Below, piece after piece: positions 45,220-54,184 of a DNA stretch of 64,000 bases. Each line of letters opens with the position of its first letter. Positions within the stretch are counted from its first letter, which is position 1. The DNA comes from Gemmatimonadota bacterium. Its GTDB lineage: Bacteria > Gemmatimonadota > Gemmatimonadetes > Longimicrobiales > Gaopeijiaceae. The DNA lies in the NCBI GenBank assembly GCA_041390105.1, contig JAWKQO010000002.1:868001-932000 (forward strand). The letters run 5' to 3'. The notes under the pieces are model-generated. The model had not been told where the DNA came from, searched no databases, and saw nothing but the letters and a program-made list of their open reading frames with translations. The position numbers and the translations under genes were made by a program.

Positions 45220-47211
45220 TCAGGGTTGATCCGACGGAGCGCTCCGGTCCGTGCTACCGCCCGGCACGATGGGCTGCGCACGCCGGGCTTCGTAGCTGGC
45301 CCGCACAGCTCTCGCCACCAAGTGCGTGAGCGCGATGGCGTCGATGGGCTTGCTGAGATAGTGGTCGAAACCACTACTGAGCGCGCGCTCCTGATCGTCC
45401 TCGCTGGCGTGAGCCGTGAGCGCGATGCAGGGGAGGGCGGCCGCCTCGTCATCAGGGAGGCCGCGCACCCGCTCGATCAGCCCATATCCGTCCAGGTCGG
45501 GCATCGCGATATCGCTGATCAAGACGTCAGGCAGGCCGCGTCTCAGGGCCCGGAGCGCCTCCTGCGCCGATCCCGTGCGCGTGACGGTCGCGCCGGCAGC
45601 CAACAGGATCTCGCCCACGACGTCGCGCGTACTCAATTCGTCGTCCACCAGGAGGATCGAGATCCCGATGAGCGGCGTGATGGTGGTGCGTTCAGGGTCC
45701 AGGGCCGCCTCGGGCCTGGCGAGCGAGTCTGCCATCGGGAGCACGACCGTGAAGCACGCCCCGGTTCCCGGCCCCGCGCTCTCCGCGCGCACGGTGCCTC
45801 CATGGGCCTCGACCAGATGCTTGACGATGGAGAGCCCGAGGCCGAGCCCCATGTGCCGACGTCGGTGCGAGCTGTCGCTCTGCCGGAACCGCTCGAACAC
45901 GTGAGGAAGTAGCTCTGGCCCGATTCCCTCTCCCCAATCCTGGACCACGAGGGCCACCCGGGCATCCGAGACGCGCTCCACACGCACCTCGATCCGCCCG
46001 CCTTCTGGACTGAACTTGATGGCGTTCTCCACCAGGTTGTTGAGGATCTGACGGAGTCGCGCCGCTTGACCCCGCACCAGGAGACGGGGGGGGTGGCTGC
46101 TCTCGATGTGGATCGCTTTCTCCGCGGCGGACCTTCGCAGGTCGCTGAGGGCGGTGGCGACGAGTGCGCTGAGGTCGACGGGCTCGAGCGGGATCTCCAA
46201 CTTCCCGGCCAGCACCCGCGAGAGATCCAACAGGTCGTCCACCAGCTTGGCCTGTTGAACCGCGTTGGCCTCGATGCGTGCCACGGATTCCTTGACGCGA
46301 ACGGGATCCTCCAACGCGCCCGGGACCAACGTGAGGAGCTGCGTCCAACCCAACATTGCCGTGAGAGGCGTCCGCAACTCATGGGAGATGACGGCGAGAA
46401 ACTCGTCCTTTGCCTGATTGGCTTCCTGTGCTGCACGGCGGGCCTGCTTCTCCGCGATCAGCATGCGGGAGAACGCCTCGGCCGCCAGCTTCTGATCGTG
46501 GACGTCCGTGTTGGTGCCGAACCAGCGCACGATCCTGCCCCTGGCGTCGCGCAGCGGCATGGCTCGCGACAGGTGCCAGCGCATTGCTCCGTCGCTACCG
46601 CGCCGGAGGCGGAACTCATCCTCCCACAGCGCTCCGCTGCGGAAAGCCTCGCGATAGTTGGCCAGCACTCTCGGAAGGTCGGCGGGATCGTGGACCGAGA
46701 CCCATCCCCATCCCTCCATCGACTCGAGGGTGGTTCCCGTGTACTCGAACCAGCGCCGGTTGTACCAGTCGATCCAGCCGTCGGGCGTGGCGGACCAGGC
46801 GAGCTGCGGAAGCCAGTCGACGAAGTCGCGAAACTGGGTCTCGGTCTCCAGGGGCGGATGATCCGGGTCGGCGGATGGGCGCGCGTGGGACACCTCGATC
46901 ACGGAGCCGTGCCCACGTAGCTGGCTCACGTCGTGAGGCACGATCCAGCCTCGATCCCGCACGGTGAGCCAGGTGCCGTCGGCCCGTGACAAGCGGTAGG
47001 TGAGGGACCACTGGCCACCCACGCGCAGGGATGTGGCCACCACCGACCGGATCCGCTCCCGGTCCTCCTCGTGGACCCGCGCCCACCAGGTGTCGGATGG
47101 CCCCTGCAAGGGCCAGTCTGGATTCCCCAGGAGACCACGGACGTTGTCGTCCCAAGACCGCTCGTCGCGGACAGGGTCCCAGTCCCACCAGGTCCAGCGT
47201 CGTTCCGGCAC
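45220..47211 (-). CDS. Hybrid histidine kinase with two PAS domains and receiver
   Basis: Cytoplasmic hybrid kinase of 663 residues. PAS-fold regions lie at about 5-105 (WWDWDPVRDERSWDDNVRGLLG, PAS_3-like) and 125-245 (LPQLAWSATPDGWIDWYNRRWFEYTG). A HisKA domain follows with FLAVISHELRTPLTAMLGW (His277), then HATPase with ILNNLVENAIKFSPEGG and MGLGLGLSIVKHLVEAHGG. The C-terminal receiver has ILLVDDELS, phosphoacceptor VLISDIAMPDLDG (Asp near 575) and Lys in YLSKPID. It starts at GTG 47211 with a weak ribosome-binding site, so the exact start is uncertain. Signal type cannot be told; no cofactor-binding residue is obvious. Confidence 0.9.
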   Translation of the reverse strand: MPERRWTWWDWDPVRDERSWDDNVRGLLGNPDWPLQGPSDTWWARVHEEDRERIRSVVATSLRVGGQWSLTYRLSRADGTWLTVRDRGWIVPHDVSQLRGHGSVIEVSHARPSADPDHPPLETETQFRDFVDWLPQLAWSATPDGWIDWYNRRWFEYTGTTLESMEGWGWVSVHDPADLPRVLANYREAFRSGALWEDEFRLRRGSDGAMRWHLSRAMPLRDARGRIVRWFGTNTDVHDQKLAAEAFSRMLIAEKQARRAAQEANQAKDEFLAVISHELRTPLTAMLGWTQLLTLVPGALEDPVRVKESVARIEANAVQQAKLVDDLLDLSRVLAGKLEIPLEPVDLSALVATALSDLRRSAAEKAIHIESSHPPRLLVRGQAARLRQILNNLVENAIKFSPEGGRIEVRVERVSDARVALVVQDWGEGIGPELLPHVFERFRQSDSSHRRRHMGLGLGLSIVKHLVEAHGGTVRAESAGPGTGACFTVVLPMADSLARPEAALDPERTTITPLIGISILLVDDELSTRDVVGEILLAAGATVTRTGSAQEALRALRRGLPDVLISDIAMPDLDGYGLIERVRGLPDDEAAALPCIALTAHASEDDQERALSSGFDHYLSKPIDAIALTHLVARAVRASYEARRAQPIVPGGSTDRSAPSDQP

Positions 47212-47429
47212 GAGGTTCCCACTCCGCGGTGAGCGACATCCGTGGGCCGCGCGCCGTCGGCACGCGCCACCGCCTTCGAATCCGATCCGAAAGATGTGCC
47301 GTCTGACGCGCCTGGGCCAACCTGGCCCGACGTTCCGAGTGGGCCTTGACGCGCAGGAACCCGGCCGGACCCGATGCCACGCAGCAGCGAGGTCCCGGCC
47401 GGGTCCATTCGGGTCGGTTCGGGACGGCG

Positions 47430-47921
47430 TCAGGCGAGCGCCTCGAAGTTGAGGCGGCGCTCGGCCAAGCGCGTGAGCTTCTGGTCGGCCAATGCCTCCT
47501 CGTTCAACGTCTCCTGGAGCAGATCGGCCGCCCTGTAGTCACCCAGCTTTTCCGCGAACGCCCGGGCCACACCGTAGCCGGCCATCTCGTAGTGCTCGAT
47601 GCGCTGTGCAGCCGCTACGATCGCAGCATCGCGGACGTCATCGGAGGCCCGCTCGGTGACGGCGTCTTTGGCCTCCTTCAGAAGGCCTTCCATCCCCTTG
47701 CACTTCTGCCCGCCTGGCTTGGCATCCAGCCCGGAGAAGATCTTCTCCAGCCGGGCCACTTGACGCTCGGTCTGCTTGTGATGGGCCTCCAGAGCCTGTC
47801 GTAGTCCTTTGTCCTGCGCTGCCGCCACCATCTGGGGGAGGTGGTCCAGGATCTGGTGCTCCGCGCTATAGAGATCCTTGAGCTCGTGGATGTAGAGCTT
47901 CCGGAGTGACGTCAGGTTCAT
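47430..47921 (-). CDS. DUF892 (YciE-type ferritin-like) protein
   Basis: Four-helix ferritin-like protein of 163 residues: LRKLYIHELKDLYSAEHQILDHLPQM, ALEAHHKQTERQVARLEKIF, KCKGMEGLLKEAKDAV and AIVAAAQRIEHYEMAGYGVARAFAEKLG, with the Glu/His ligands of DUF892. Homologues are stress-induced and may bind metal or oxygen. ATG 47921 has a GAGGA-like site. Element copy E lies about 160 bases upstream. A GC-rich imperfect hairpin fills part of the 218-base gap to the kinase gene; no other gene is seen there. Confidence 0.92.
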   Translation of the reverse strand: MNLTSLRKLYIHELKDLYSAEHQILDHLPQMVAAAQDKGLRQALEAHHKQTERQVARLEKIFSGLDAKPGGQKCKGMEGLLKEAKDAVTERASDDVRDAAIVAAAQRIEHYEMAGYGVARAFAEKLGDYRAADLLQETLNEEALADQKLTRLAERRLNFEALA

Positions 47922-48080
47922 CAGGTCCTCGCCGGTTCGAGTGGGATTCGTGATTGGATACCACGGGACGGGCATCGGAGGGGCAAACGCCGTACCGAGC
48001 AGCACCCTTCCAACGAGCCACCGAAGGGCGATCCGGGACCGCGTCCTTCCGCGGATCGGACGGGACGGACCCTCTCGGCG

Positions 48081-48110
48081 CGTTGCGCTCGAGACCGAAG
48101 TGAAACACGA
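48081..48110 (-). promoter_or_regulatory. Two-box element copy E (weak second box)
   Basis: On the minus strand TCGTGTTTCA (48110-48101) is perfect; 14 bases on, the second box reads GCAACG instead of GCACGA. It is about 160 bases before the DUF892 start. The 323-base gap 47922-48244 shows nothing else that I can support. Confidence 0.5.
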
Positions 48111-48244
48111 CCGGTGAGTGCCGGGGCGGAGCCGAGGCGCACGAGCCACCCAGGTACAGGGGCACAGCGGGTCAGAGCGAAGGCATGCTCGTTGCCCCCA
48201 TGCCGTCGCGGAATCCTGGACGCCTCGCCGGACAAGGAGGGCAT

Positions 48245-48481
48245 GTGGCGACGTGCGAGATCTGCGGAAACGCATACGACAAGTCGTTCGAGGTGACGCT
48301 CCACAACGGAGACACCCACGTCTTCGACTCGTTCGAGTGTGCGATCCATGCCCTGGCGCCCACCTGCGGCCACTGCGGGTGCCGAATCGTGGGCCACGGC
48401 GTGGAGGCCGAGCACCGCTTCTACTGCTGTGCCCACTGCGCCCGCGCACAGGGAGTGACAGGTGTGGACGACAGGGCGTAG
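48245..48481 (+). CDS. Cysteine-rich small protein, probable zinc ribbon
   Basis: Soluble protein of 78 residues beginning at GTG 48245 (VATCEICGNAYDKSFEVTL), with AAGGAGGG ideally spaced upstream. It has CEIC near the N-terminus, then DSFECAIHALAP, CGHCGCRI and FYCCAHCARAQGV, giving up to eight Cys plus His as zinc ligands. This compact pattern occurs in many bacteria as a conserved hypothetical protein. Function is unknown. It is followed 52 bases later by the DUF2188 protein on the same strand. Confidence 0.8.
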   Translation: MATCEICGNAYDKSFEVTLHNGDTHVFDSFECAIHALAPTCGHCGCRIVGHGVEAEHRFYCCAHCARAQGVTGVDDRA

Positions 48482-48533
48482 CGCCGTCTTGGAGACAACA
48501 CGGACCCGTCAACGACGAACGGTGGGAGGGACC

Positions 48534-48932
48534 ATGAAACGGAGTACCAAACGAAAGATCCAGAAGCACCTGCAGCAGGCAGGCGAGACAGTCACGAAGG
48601 CCGGAGAAGCGCTGCGACCCGCCGCTCGGAACGGAGCCGGCAAGGCGGTGGTGGCCGCGGCGGGTATCGCGGCCCTGGGAGCCGCGGGAGTCGTGACGGC
48701 CCGGGCACTCCGGCAGCGGCGGTCGAACGGTGCGGAGCCGGGAACCACGTTCAGGCTCGAAGCAGATGCGGAGGGGGGATGGATCCTGACGCGGGATGGT
48801 GGCGACGACCAACGGTTCGGGAACAAGCGCCAAGCGCTACGCGCCGCACGGGACGTCGCGGCCTCCGCACACCCCAGCCGGCTGATCATCCACCGCACGG
48901 ACGGACGCGTGCAACGCACCCATACCTACTAG
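48534..48932 (+). CDS. DUF2188 domain protein
   Basis: Protein of 132 residues. A basic N-terminus (MKRSTKRKIQKHLQQAGETV) is followed by an alanine-rich hydrophobic helix (AVVAAAGIAALGAAGVVTA), then a DUF2188 domain (about 65-130): FRLEADAEGGWILTRDGG, NKRQALRAARDVAA and RLIIHRTDGRVQRTHTY. DUF2188 proteins are small stress-associated proteins of unknown function. A GGGAGGG site precedes ATG 48534. A long GC hairpin follows the stop. Confidence 0.82.
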   Translation: MKRSTKRKIQKHLQQAGETVTKAGEALRPAARNGAGKAVVAAAGIAALGAAGVVTARALRQRRSNGAEPGTTFRLEADAEGGWILTRDGGDDQRFGNKRQALRAARDVAASAHPSRLIIHRTDGRVQRTHTY

Positions 48933-48940
48933 CGCCCAAC

Positions 48941-48982
48941 CTTCGCGCGCGCGCCCCGCCCGGGGGCGCGTGACGCGAAGGC
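48941..48982 (+). terminator. Long GC hairpin after the DUF2188 gene
   Basis: Outer arms CCTTCGCG (48941-48948) and CGCGAAGG (48975-48982) and inner GC-rich arms form one extended stem-loop 8 bases after the stop. There is no clear T-run, so it is a probable but atypical terminator. Confidence 0.5.
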
Positions 48983-49211
48983 CTTCGCTCGTCGTCAGGC
49001 CCGACCGGGGCGCGCTGCACATACGAACATCGGACCGGACATGCATTCGCATGCCCGGCCCGATCTGGACCCGTGCCGTCGGATGGGGGTCGCTATCCGA
49101 TACGGTCGGTGTCCAACTTCCCGTGTAGCGCTGCCAAGTCGCGCTCGAGCTCCGCACGCAGGAGTGCCGCTTCGGCCCGCTTCTCCCGGAACTCGTGACG
49201 CTCGCTTCGAC

Positions 49212-49769
49212 CTAGAAGTGTAGGTGGGCACCCAGGTCGATGACGAAGTACCTCATGTCCGCGTCGTCTTCCGGCTGAGCGAACTCGGCCCGGTAGCCGT
49301 AGTAGCGTACGGCCGGCACCAGCGCGAAGCGCGGCGAGAGATCCAGATCGATGCCGGCCCCCACCTCGAAGCCAGGCGCCCAATCCGAGTCCGAGCCGGA
49401 GATCGCGGCCTGATCGTAGATCACACCTCCACGGACCCAGGGAAGCGCCCGGGCTTCCCTGGCGAAGACGAACTTGACGCCGGCGCCGAGCCCCTTGCCA
49501 TTGCGATCGTCCACGCACTCGGGGCCGTCGCAATTGAAGCGGTAGGCCCGCACGCCGCCGTAGAGGCTGGCTGCATTGGAGACGGAATAGAGCAGGTCGA
49601 CCGCGCCACTCAGTCCGGCGGTCTCGTCGTTGTCACCGATGTCTCCGGTGGGGAGGGTGGCGCCGAGCCGCCCCTCCAGGGACCAGCGGTGATCCTGCGC
49701 AGCGGCCGGCTGAGCGGTGAGCGCTCCGGCGAACGCCGCCGCGCAGACCACGATTCTGAATCTAGACAT
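49212..49769 (-). CDS. Outer-membrane beta-barrel protein (OmpW/porin-like small barrel)
   Basis: Exported protein of 185 residues: signal peptide (MSRFRIVVCAAAFAGALTAQPAAAQ), then eight or so alternating strands (WSLEGRLGATLPTGD, AASLYGGVRAYRFN, GLGAGVKFVFAR, WVRGGVIYDQA, GFEVGAGIDLDLS, FALVPAVRYYGYRAEF) and a C-terminal MRYFVIDLGAHLHF ending in Phe, the barrel-assembly signal. This is the small OMP_b-brl type. Two Cys in CDGPEC may form a loop disulfide. A GGAGGAATT site precedes the ATG. Element copy F is about 227 bases upstream. Confidence 0.85.
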   Translation of the reverse strand: MSRFRIVVCAAAFAGALTAQPAAAQDHRWSLEGRLGATLPTGDIGDNDETAGLSGAVDLLYSVSNAASLYGGVRAYRFNCDGPECVDDRNGKGLGAGVKFVFAREARALPWVRGGVIYDQAAISGSDSDWAPGFEVGAGIDLDLSPRFALVPAVRYYGYRAEFAQPEDDADMRYFVIDLGAHLHF

Positions 49770-49995
49770 CGAATTCCTCCGAGATCGTCGGGTATCGACG
49801 GCACGCGATGAGTGCGGTTCGTCGAGCCCGAACGAGGGGCAGGAGGAATGCCGGACGTAGCGAGTGTAGCGAAACGAGGAACCTCGCATCGCCCGGGGCG
49901 TGGAAAACCGGCGAAAGCCGAAGCTGCGCCTGGTCAAACGCCGTCTGCGCCGATCCGCTCCGGCGTCGTCTCGTCCGGTCGGAGGGTGCGCTGGA

Positions 49996-50025
49996 TCGTG
50001 CTGCGTTCCTTCGGCTGAAACACGA
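49996..50025 (-). promoter_or_regulatory. Two-box element copy F
   Basis: On the minus strand TCGTGTTTCA (50025-50016) and GCACGA (50001-49996) with 14 bases between. It lies in the 395-base gap 49770-50164, pointing at the barrel gene. The rest of that gap holds only the terminator at 50095-50126. Confidence 0.7.
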
Positions 50026-50094
50026 CTCGGGCGTCCAACGCAGGTCGCGCGGTGAATGCCGCGAGGCCCTCGATCCATTCGTCCGCGCGGATGC

Positions 50095-50126
50095 ACAAAG
50101 GGCCGGAACCCGCTGGGTTCCGGCCC
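50095..50126 (-). terminator. Rho-independent terminator of the choice-of-anchor-B gene
   Basis: Arms GGGCCGGAACCC (50100-50111) and GGGTTCCGGCCC (50115-50126) are perfect 12-base complements with a 3-base loop. On the minus strand the stem is followed by TTTGT. It lies 39 bases past the stop of the gene ending at 50165. Confidence 0.8.
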
Positions 50127-50164
50127 CTGCTGCTTCTGTCGTACCGAGGGGGGGGCCGGCAGCG

Positions 50165-52582
50165 TCAGGACACCGGCCGCTCCCGTTTGCGCAGCACGAA
50201 CAGCCCTTCGCGCATGCTGGAGACGATGATGTTCCCGCTCTTGAAGTAGGGATAGTTGCTCCACGACCCCGCGAACCCGGGGGCGTCGTCGCCCCAAGGC
50301 ACCGTGTCGAAATGGGCAACCTCGCGCGGGTTGGCCGGATCACTGATGTCGATGATCCGCAGGCCGGCCACATAGTTCGACTCGTACATCAGGTTGCCCT
50401 TGACGTAGAGGTTGTGATCGGACGCGGCGGTCTCACCCTTGTATTCGGTGAGCAGGACCGGGTCGTCCAGATCCGCGATGTCCCAGACCAACGTGCGGGT
50501 CCGGTCCTGCGTGCCCGACAGCTCATCGAGCTCGTCGTCCAGGAAGAAGTAGCGGTGGTCGTCCGAGATCCACCCCTGGTGTGAATACGCGACGTTGGGA
50601 TAGGACGCCCGTGAAAGCGCCACCGGATTGGCCTTGTCCGTCACGTCCGCGATGGAGAGCGCCGTCTCGTTGGCGCCGAAGCAGATCTCCTTGTCCTGGT
50701 GCTCGGTGTCCGGCCCGTGATAGACGGTGCACATGGCATCGTGGCTGTATCCTGTCTTGGCGTTCCCGGTGAGCGGATCCGAGAAGCAGCCCGCGAACAT
50801 GGGGTTGCGCGGGTCGCGGATGTCGATCATGTGGAGGCCGCCGCCGCAGGTCTCACCGCCCATGCTGCTGCCCACCGCGTAGGCGAAGCCGGTCTCTTCG
50901 TTGATGACGATGTTGTGGGCGCTGTGGATCCCCGAATAGTGGGCATCCTCGCTGAACGTCTCTGGCGTCCCGTTGAAATCCCGGAGCCGTGTCAGATCGA
51001 AGATCTGCACGCCGTGCTCTCCGGCGGCGTCCGCCACGACGAAGGCGTGATCCTTGTAGACCTTGATGTCGCGCCAGAGGTTCTTGGTGGCACCCTCGGT
51101 AAGGGGAAGGTTGCCGAGGTAGACCGGATGGGCCGGGTCGGTCACGTCCACGAACGAGGTGCCGTCGAAGCGTCCGATGAGGGCGTACTCCCGGTTGGAC
51201 TCGGAATCCGTCCAACCCCAGATGTCGCTCACCATGATGCCACGCTCGGCGCCGAGTGCGCTGGCGGGCAGGAAGGAGACGAGATCGACGTCCTGACACC
51301 CGAAGCTGGCGGCCATTCCATCGGCGGAGCAGTCGACCTGCCCACCCGTGATCGCTTCCAGACCCGAGCCTGCGTCCGTAACCGTCGAGGTCTCGGTCCA
51401 GGTGCCGTCCGCACCTCGCCGGAACACGAACCCGGTGCCCTCCCAGAAGTCGTCGCCCGGGGCGCCCAGCACGGCCACGTCGCCGCTGCCGGCCACGGCC
51501 ATTCCGAAAAAACCGGCCATGCCCTGCGTCTCGGCGGTGAGGGTCTGCTTGGGGGTCCAGGTGCCCGCTTGTCGCCCGAACACGTAGACCACACCGGAGA
51601 ACTGTCCCACCATCGGCGCGCCCACCAGAAGGTCTTCACCCGCCACCACGAAGTCGGCTCCGAAGATCGTGGGCCCCTGCGCCTCGGGCTTGAGGGGCGT
51701 CCCAGCAGCCCAGGTGCCATCCGCACCGCGCGTGAACTCGTAGAGCGCACCGTTGGCATTGCCCGTGATCGGAGCCGAGGCCAGCGCCCATCCTTCACCG
51801 AGGTGGACCTTGGTCCCCATCGCCAGCGCTCCGGCGGGCGCCGCCAAACGAGTCAGCGCACGCCATCCGCTCCCGTCACGCTCGAACAGATAGGCGGCGC
51901 CGGGGCCGGGTTGGCCCTGCATCCCGCCTCCACCCACCGAACCGCCCGGGCCGGGGGCGCCCACCAGGACCTGATTGCCTTGTACCGAGATGGAACGGCC
52001 CAGCCTCGAGTCGGCCGGATCGGAGGGAGCGAGCTCTCCGGCCGGGCGCCAGCCGGCCGCCGCGTCATAGGCGTAGACCACGCCCTTCTGCGTGGCCTGC
52101 GGCGCTCCGACGAAGAGGAAGCCGTCCGAGATGCCCAACGCGGAGCCGAAGGCGGCGTCCGCCGGACCGGCCGGAGCCGCGAGCTTGGCCACCTGACGCC
52201 ACTCCGACCCCGCGCGCTGGAAGATGTAGACGGACCCGCCGCCCTGCTGGGGTGCGCCCACCGCAAGCCACGCTCCGTGCGCCGCGATGGCGGTGCCGAA
52301 TCCGTCGCCGATCTCGGCGTCCGAACCCTCCACCATGGCGATTTCGCGGAAGCCCGCCGCGCCGCGCTCGAAGACGTGGACGCTCCCGGCCCGGCTGGGG
52401 GGGATGGGCATCCCAGTAGCGGCGCCCGTGCGGCCCACGTACAGGAGCGAACCGTCCATCACCATCGCGGATGCGAAGCCCGCCGCCGGCAGCGCCGGGT
52501 GGGCGGAGACGTACGTCTGGGCGGGGACGGCTGCCGGAACTGCAAGCAGAGCCGCTACCAGGAGCATGCGAGTCGAAGCCAT
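50165..52582 (-). CDS. Secreted choice-of-anchor B family protein with FG-GAP-like repeats
   Basis: Exported protein of 805 residues. A signal peptide (about 1-22, AVPAAVPAQT) is followed by a propeller of FG-GAP-like repeats (about 30-375), each with a G-x-A-hydrophobic-x-VGAP unit such as LAVGAPQQGGGSVYIF, LFVGAPQATQKGVVYAY, VLVGAPGPGG, LLVGAPMVGQFSGVVYVF and AVLGAPGDDFWEGTGFVF. The second half is the choice-of-anchor-B module (IGRFDGTSFVDVTDPAHPVYLGNLP, SGIHSAHNIVINEETGFAYAVGS, YSHQGWISDDHRYFFLDDELDE, LRIIDISDPANPREVAHFDT). Such proteins are exported and often surface-linked; the function is unknown. It is monocistronic by its own terminator and has no close upstream gene on its strand. 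Confidence 0.88.
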   Translation of the reverse strand: MASTRMLLVAALLAVPAAVPAQTYVSAHPALPAAGFASAMVMDGSLLYVGRTGAATGMPIPPSRAGSVHVFERGAAGFREIAMVEGSDAEIGDGFGTAIAAHGAWLAVGAPQQGGGSVYIFQRAGSEWRQVAKLAAPAGPADAAFGSALGISDGFLFVGAPQATQKGVVYAYDAAAGWRPAGELAPSDPADSRLGRSISVQGNQVLVGAPGPGGSVGGGGMQGQPGPGAAYLFERDGSGWRALTRLAAPAGALAMGTKVHLGEGWALASAPITGNANGALYEFTRGADGTWAAGTPLKPEAQGPTIFGADFVVAGEDLLVGAPMVGQFSGVVYVFGRQAGTWTPKQTLTAETQGMAGFFGMAVAGSGDVAVLGAPGDDFWEGTGFVFRRGADGTWTETSTVTDAGSGLEAITGGQVDCSADGMAASFGCQDVDLVSFLPASALGAERGIMVSDIWGWTDSESNREYALIGRFDGTSFVDVTDPAHPVYLGNLPLTEGATKNLWRDIKVYKDHAFVVADAAGEHGVQIFDLTRLRDFNGTPETFSEDAHYSGIHSAHNIVINEETGFAYAVGSSMGGETCGGGLHMIDIRDPRNPMFAGCFSDPLTGNAKTGYSHDAMCTVYHGPDTEHQDKEICFGANETALSIADVTDKANPVALSRASYPNVAYSHQGWISDDHRYFFLDDELDELSGTQDRTRTLVWDIADLDDPVLLTEYKGETAASDHNLYVKGNLMYESNYVAGLRIIDISDPANPREVAHFDTVPWGDDAPGFAGSWSNYPYFKSGNIIVSSMREGLFVLRKRERPVS

Positions 52583-52884
52583 CGTTGTCCGTTCCTCCGA
52601 TCGTTCATCGCGGCCGGGCCCGATCGCCGGCCGGACACTGCTACCCCCCCAGACCGCCTGGATGGTCCCCAGCCCCCCGGGGTCGGGGTTCCGCGGCCCG
52701 GGTCCACGGGGGGATACGGGCAGCCCTGCCCTGCCTTTCCGGTCCCCGTGCGTATCGCGAGCGAGGCGCGCCGCGGAGCGGCGGCGGGGCTTCTGGGCAG
52801 GGGGACCACCTGGGTGGCGGTCAGGGGAGGGATGGGTAGATTGCCGACCTCGGCGCTCCCACCCCTCACCGAAAGGGCGGTCTC

Positions 52885-53271
52885 TTGGGCAAGGCACTCA
52901 AGGTTCTCTACAACTGCAACAAGTGCCCCGCGTACTGCTGCTCCTACGCATGGATTCCAGTGACGGACCGGGACCTCAAGCGCCTGGCCAAGCATCACGG
53001 CATCACCGAGAAGAAGGCGGAGCGCAGATTCACCAAGACCACCAAGGACGGCGTGCGTGTCCTTCGTCACAAGGACGACGAGTACTTCGAGACCATCTGC
53101 ATGTTCATCGACGACGAGACCCGCGGATGCAGCATCTACGAGGGGCGTCCCACCATCTGCCGTCAGTATCCTGGGAGTGCGCGTTGCGGCTACTACGATT
53201 TCCTGTCCGCAGAACGGAACCGATTCGACGATCCGGATCTCGTGGTCGCCGCGTACGTGGCAGAGGACTGA
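52885..53271 (+). CDS. YkgJ family cysteine cluster protein
   Basis: Protein of 128 residues with the CxxCxxxCC-type cluster: CNKCPAYCCSYAWIPVTDRDL near the N-terminus, CMFIDDETRGCSIYEGRPTICRQYP later. The Cys pattern binds zinc or an Fe-S cluster; the family is often linked to flagellin or other protein methylation, but here the role is unknown. It begins at TTG 52885, since the conserved pattern starts within a few residues and no ATG or GTG is better placed. It converges with the transglycosylase gene, 3 bases apart. Confidence 0.82.
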   Translation: MGKALKVLYNCNKCPAYCCSYAWIPVTDRDLKRLAKHHGITEKKAERRFTKTTKDGVRVLRHKDDEYFETICMFIDDETRGCSIYEGRPTICRQYPGSARCGYYDFLSAERNRFDDPDLVVAAYVAED

Positions 53272-53274
53272 AGG

Positions 53275-54183
53275 CTACTCCGGCCGGGGTGCGTCCTCGC
53301 CGCGGGCCAGCCGGCGGAGGATCAGATCGCGTCTCCAGGCCATGCGACTCGGTCGGTGGTCGGGGTTTGATGTGAGGGGATGAGGGAGGGTGGCGGCCAG
53401 GGACGCCGCCTGCGCACGCGATAGATCGGCGGCGCTGCGGCTGAAATAGGCTTGTGCCGCGGCTTCCACTCCGAACACACCGGGGCCCAACTCCACGACG
53501 TTGAGGTAGAGCTCCAGGATGCGCTCCTTGGGCAAGAACCACTCCATTCGTTTGGCTACCACCAGTTCACGCACCTTGCGGGTGAGCGACCGCTCCGTAC
53601 CGAAGTACAGGTTCTTGGCGAGCTGCTGGGTGATGGTGCTCCGCCCCTTCACCTCGTCTGCGTGGCTCCGGTAGTACCGCAGCGCCTGGGCGACGGACGC
53701 CCAGTCTCCTACGTCCCACCATTCGAAGGAACCGTCGCCCTGGTAGTGGAGCTCCTCGGCGAGCGCCAGCCAGTCCACTCCATCGTGTAGAAAGAACCGC
53801 TGATCCTCCGCGATGAGCACGGCGCGCACGAGGGTGGCGTCGATATCCTCGAGGTCGAGCCATTCACGCTGGATGCTCAGGACCTGGTCATGCTCCCGCG
53901 CCTCGCGCATCCGCTGGTGCATGAGCGACGTGTGGCCCGGGCGCATCCAGCGCAGAAGCTCCGGGTAGGGGCTCAGCGCGGCCAACGCCAGCAGAAGGGG
54001 CAGGCCGATGCGCAGGCTCCGCGGTATGCGGCGCCAGGCGCGTCGTAGGCGGGATCCTCCGGATCCGGACTTCGACGCTCGGGACGTGGTCATGGCGGAC
54101 GATTCGACTCGGAGCGGGATGCCGAAGGTCCCGTCGGCAGCATCCCGCGTGCCGCTTCGAGCTGGTCGGCGGCGCCGTCTCAT
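53275..54183 (-). CDS. Monofunctional biosynthetic peptidoglycan transglycosylase (GT51)
   Basis: Membrane-anchored glycosyltransferase that polymerises lipid II, 302 residues. An N-terminal basic stretch and one transmembrane helix (about 57-72) precede the GT51 domain: LIAEDQRFFLHDGVDW (catalytic Glu126), GRSTITQQLAKNLYFG, and MEWFLPKERILELYLNVVELGPGVFGVEAAAQAYF. There is no transpeptidase domain, as in MtgA. Start ATG 54183 is 1 base after the sigma-54 activator stop, with GAGG upstream; ATG 54093 is an alternative. The gene is probably co-transcribed with that activator. Confidence 0.9.
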   Translation of the reverse strand: MRRRRRPARSGTRDAADGTFGIPLRVESSAMTTSRASKSGSGGSRLRRAWRRIPRSLRIGLPLLLALAALSPYPELLRWMRPGHTSLMHQRMREAREHDQVLSIQREWLDLEDIDATLVRAVLIAEDQRFFLHDGVDWLALAEELHYQGDGSFEWWDVGDWASVAQALRYYRSHADEVKGRSTITQQLAKNLYFGTERSLTRKVRELVVAKRMEWFLPKERILELYLNVVELGPGVFGVEAAAQAYFSRSAADLSRAQAASLAATLPHPLTSNPDHRPSRMAWRRDLILRRLARGEDAPRPE

Positions 54184-54184
54184 G

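Noticed and set aside
45189..45220. ATCGTGTTTCG with GAACGATC about 15 bases later, past the hybrid kinase stop
   Set aside because: It resembles the two-box element but has a changed first box and a spacer one base longer, so I did not count it as a copy.
50699..52963. Long plus-strand open frame opposite the choice-of-anchor-B gene
   Set aside because: Same mirror-frame effect; the minus-strand protein has a signal peptide, repeats and a terminator.
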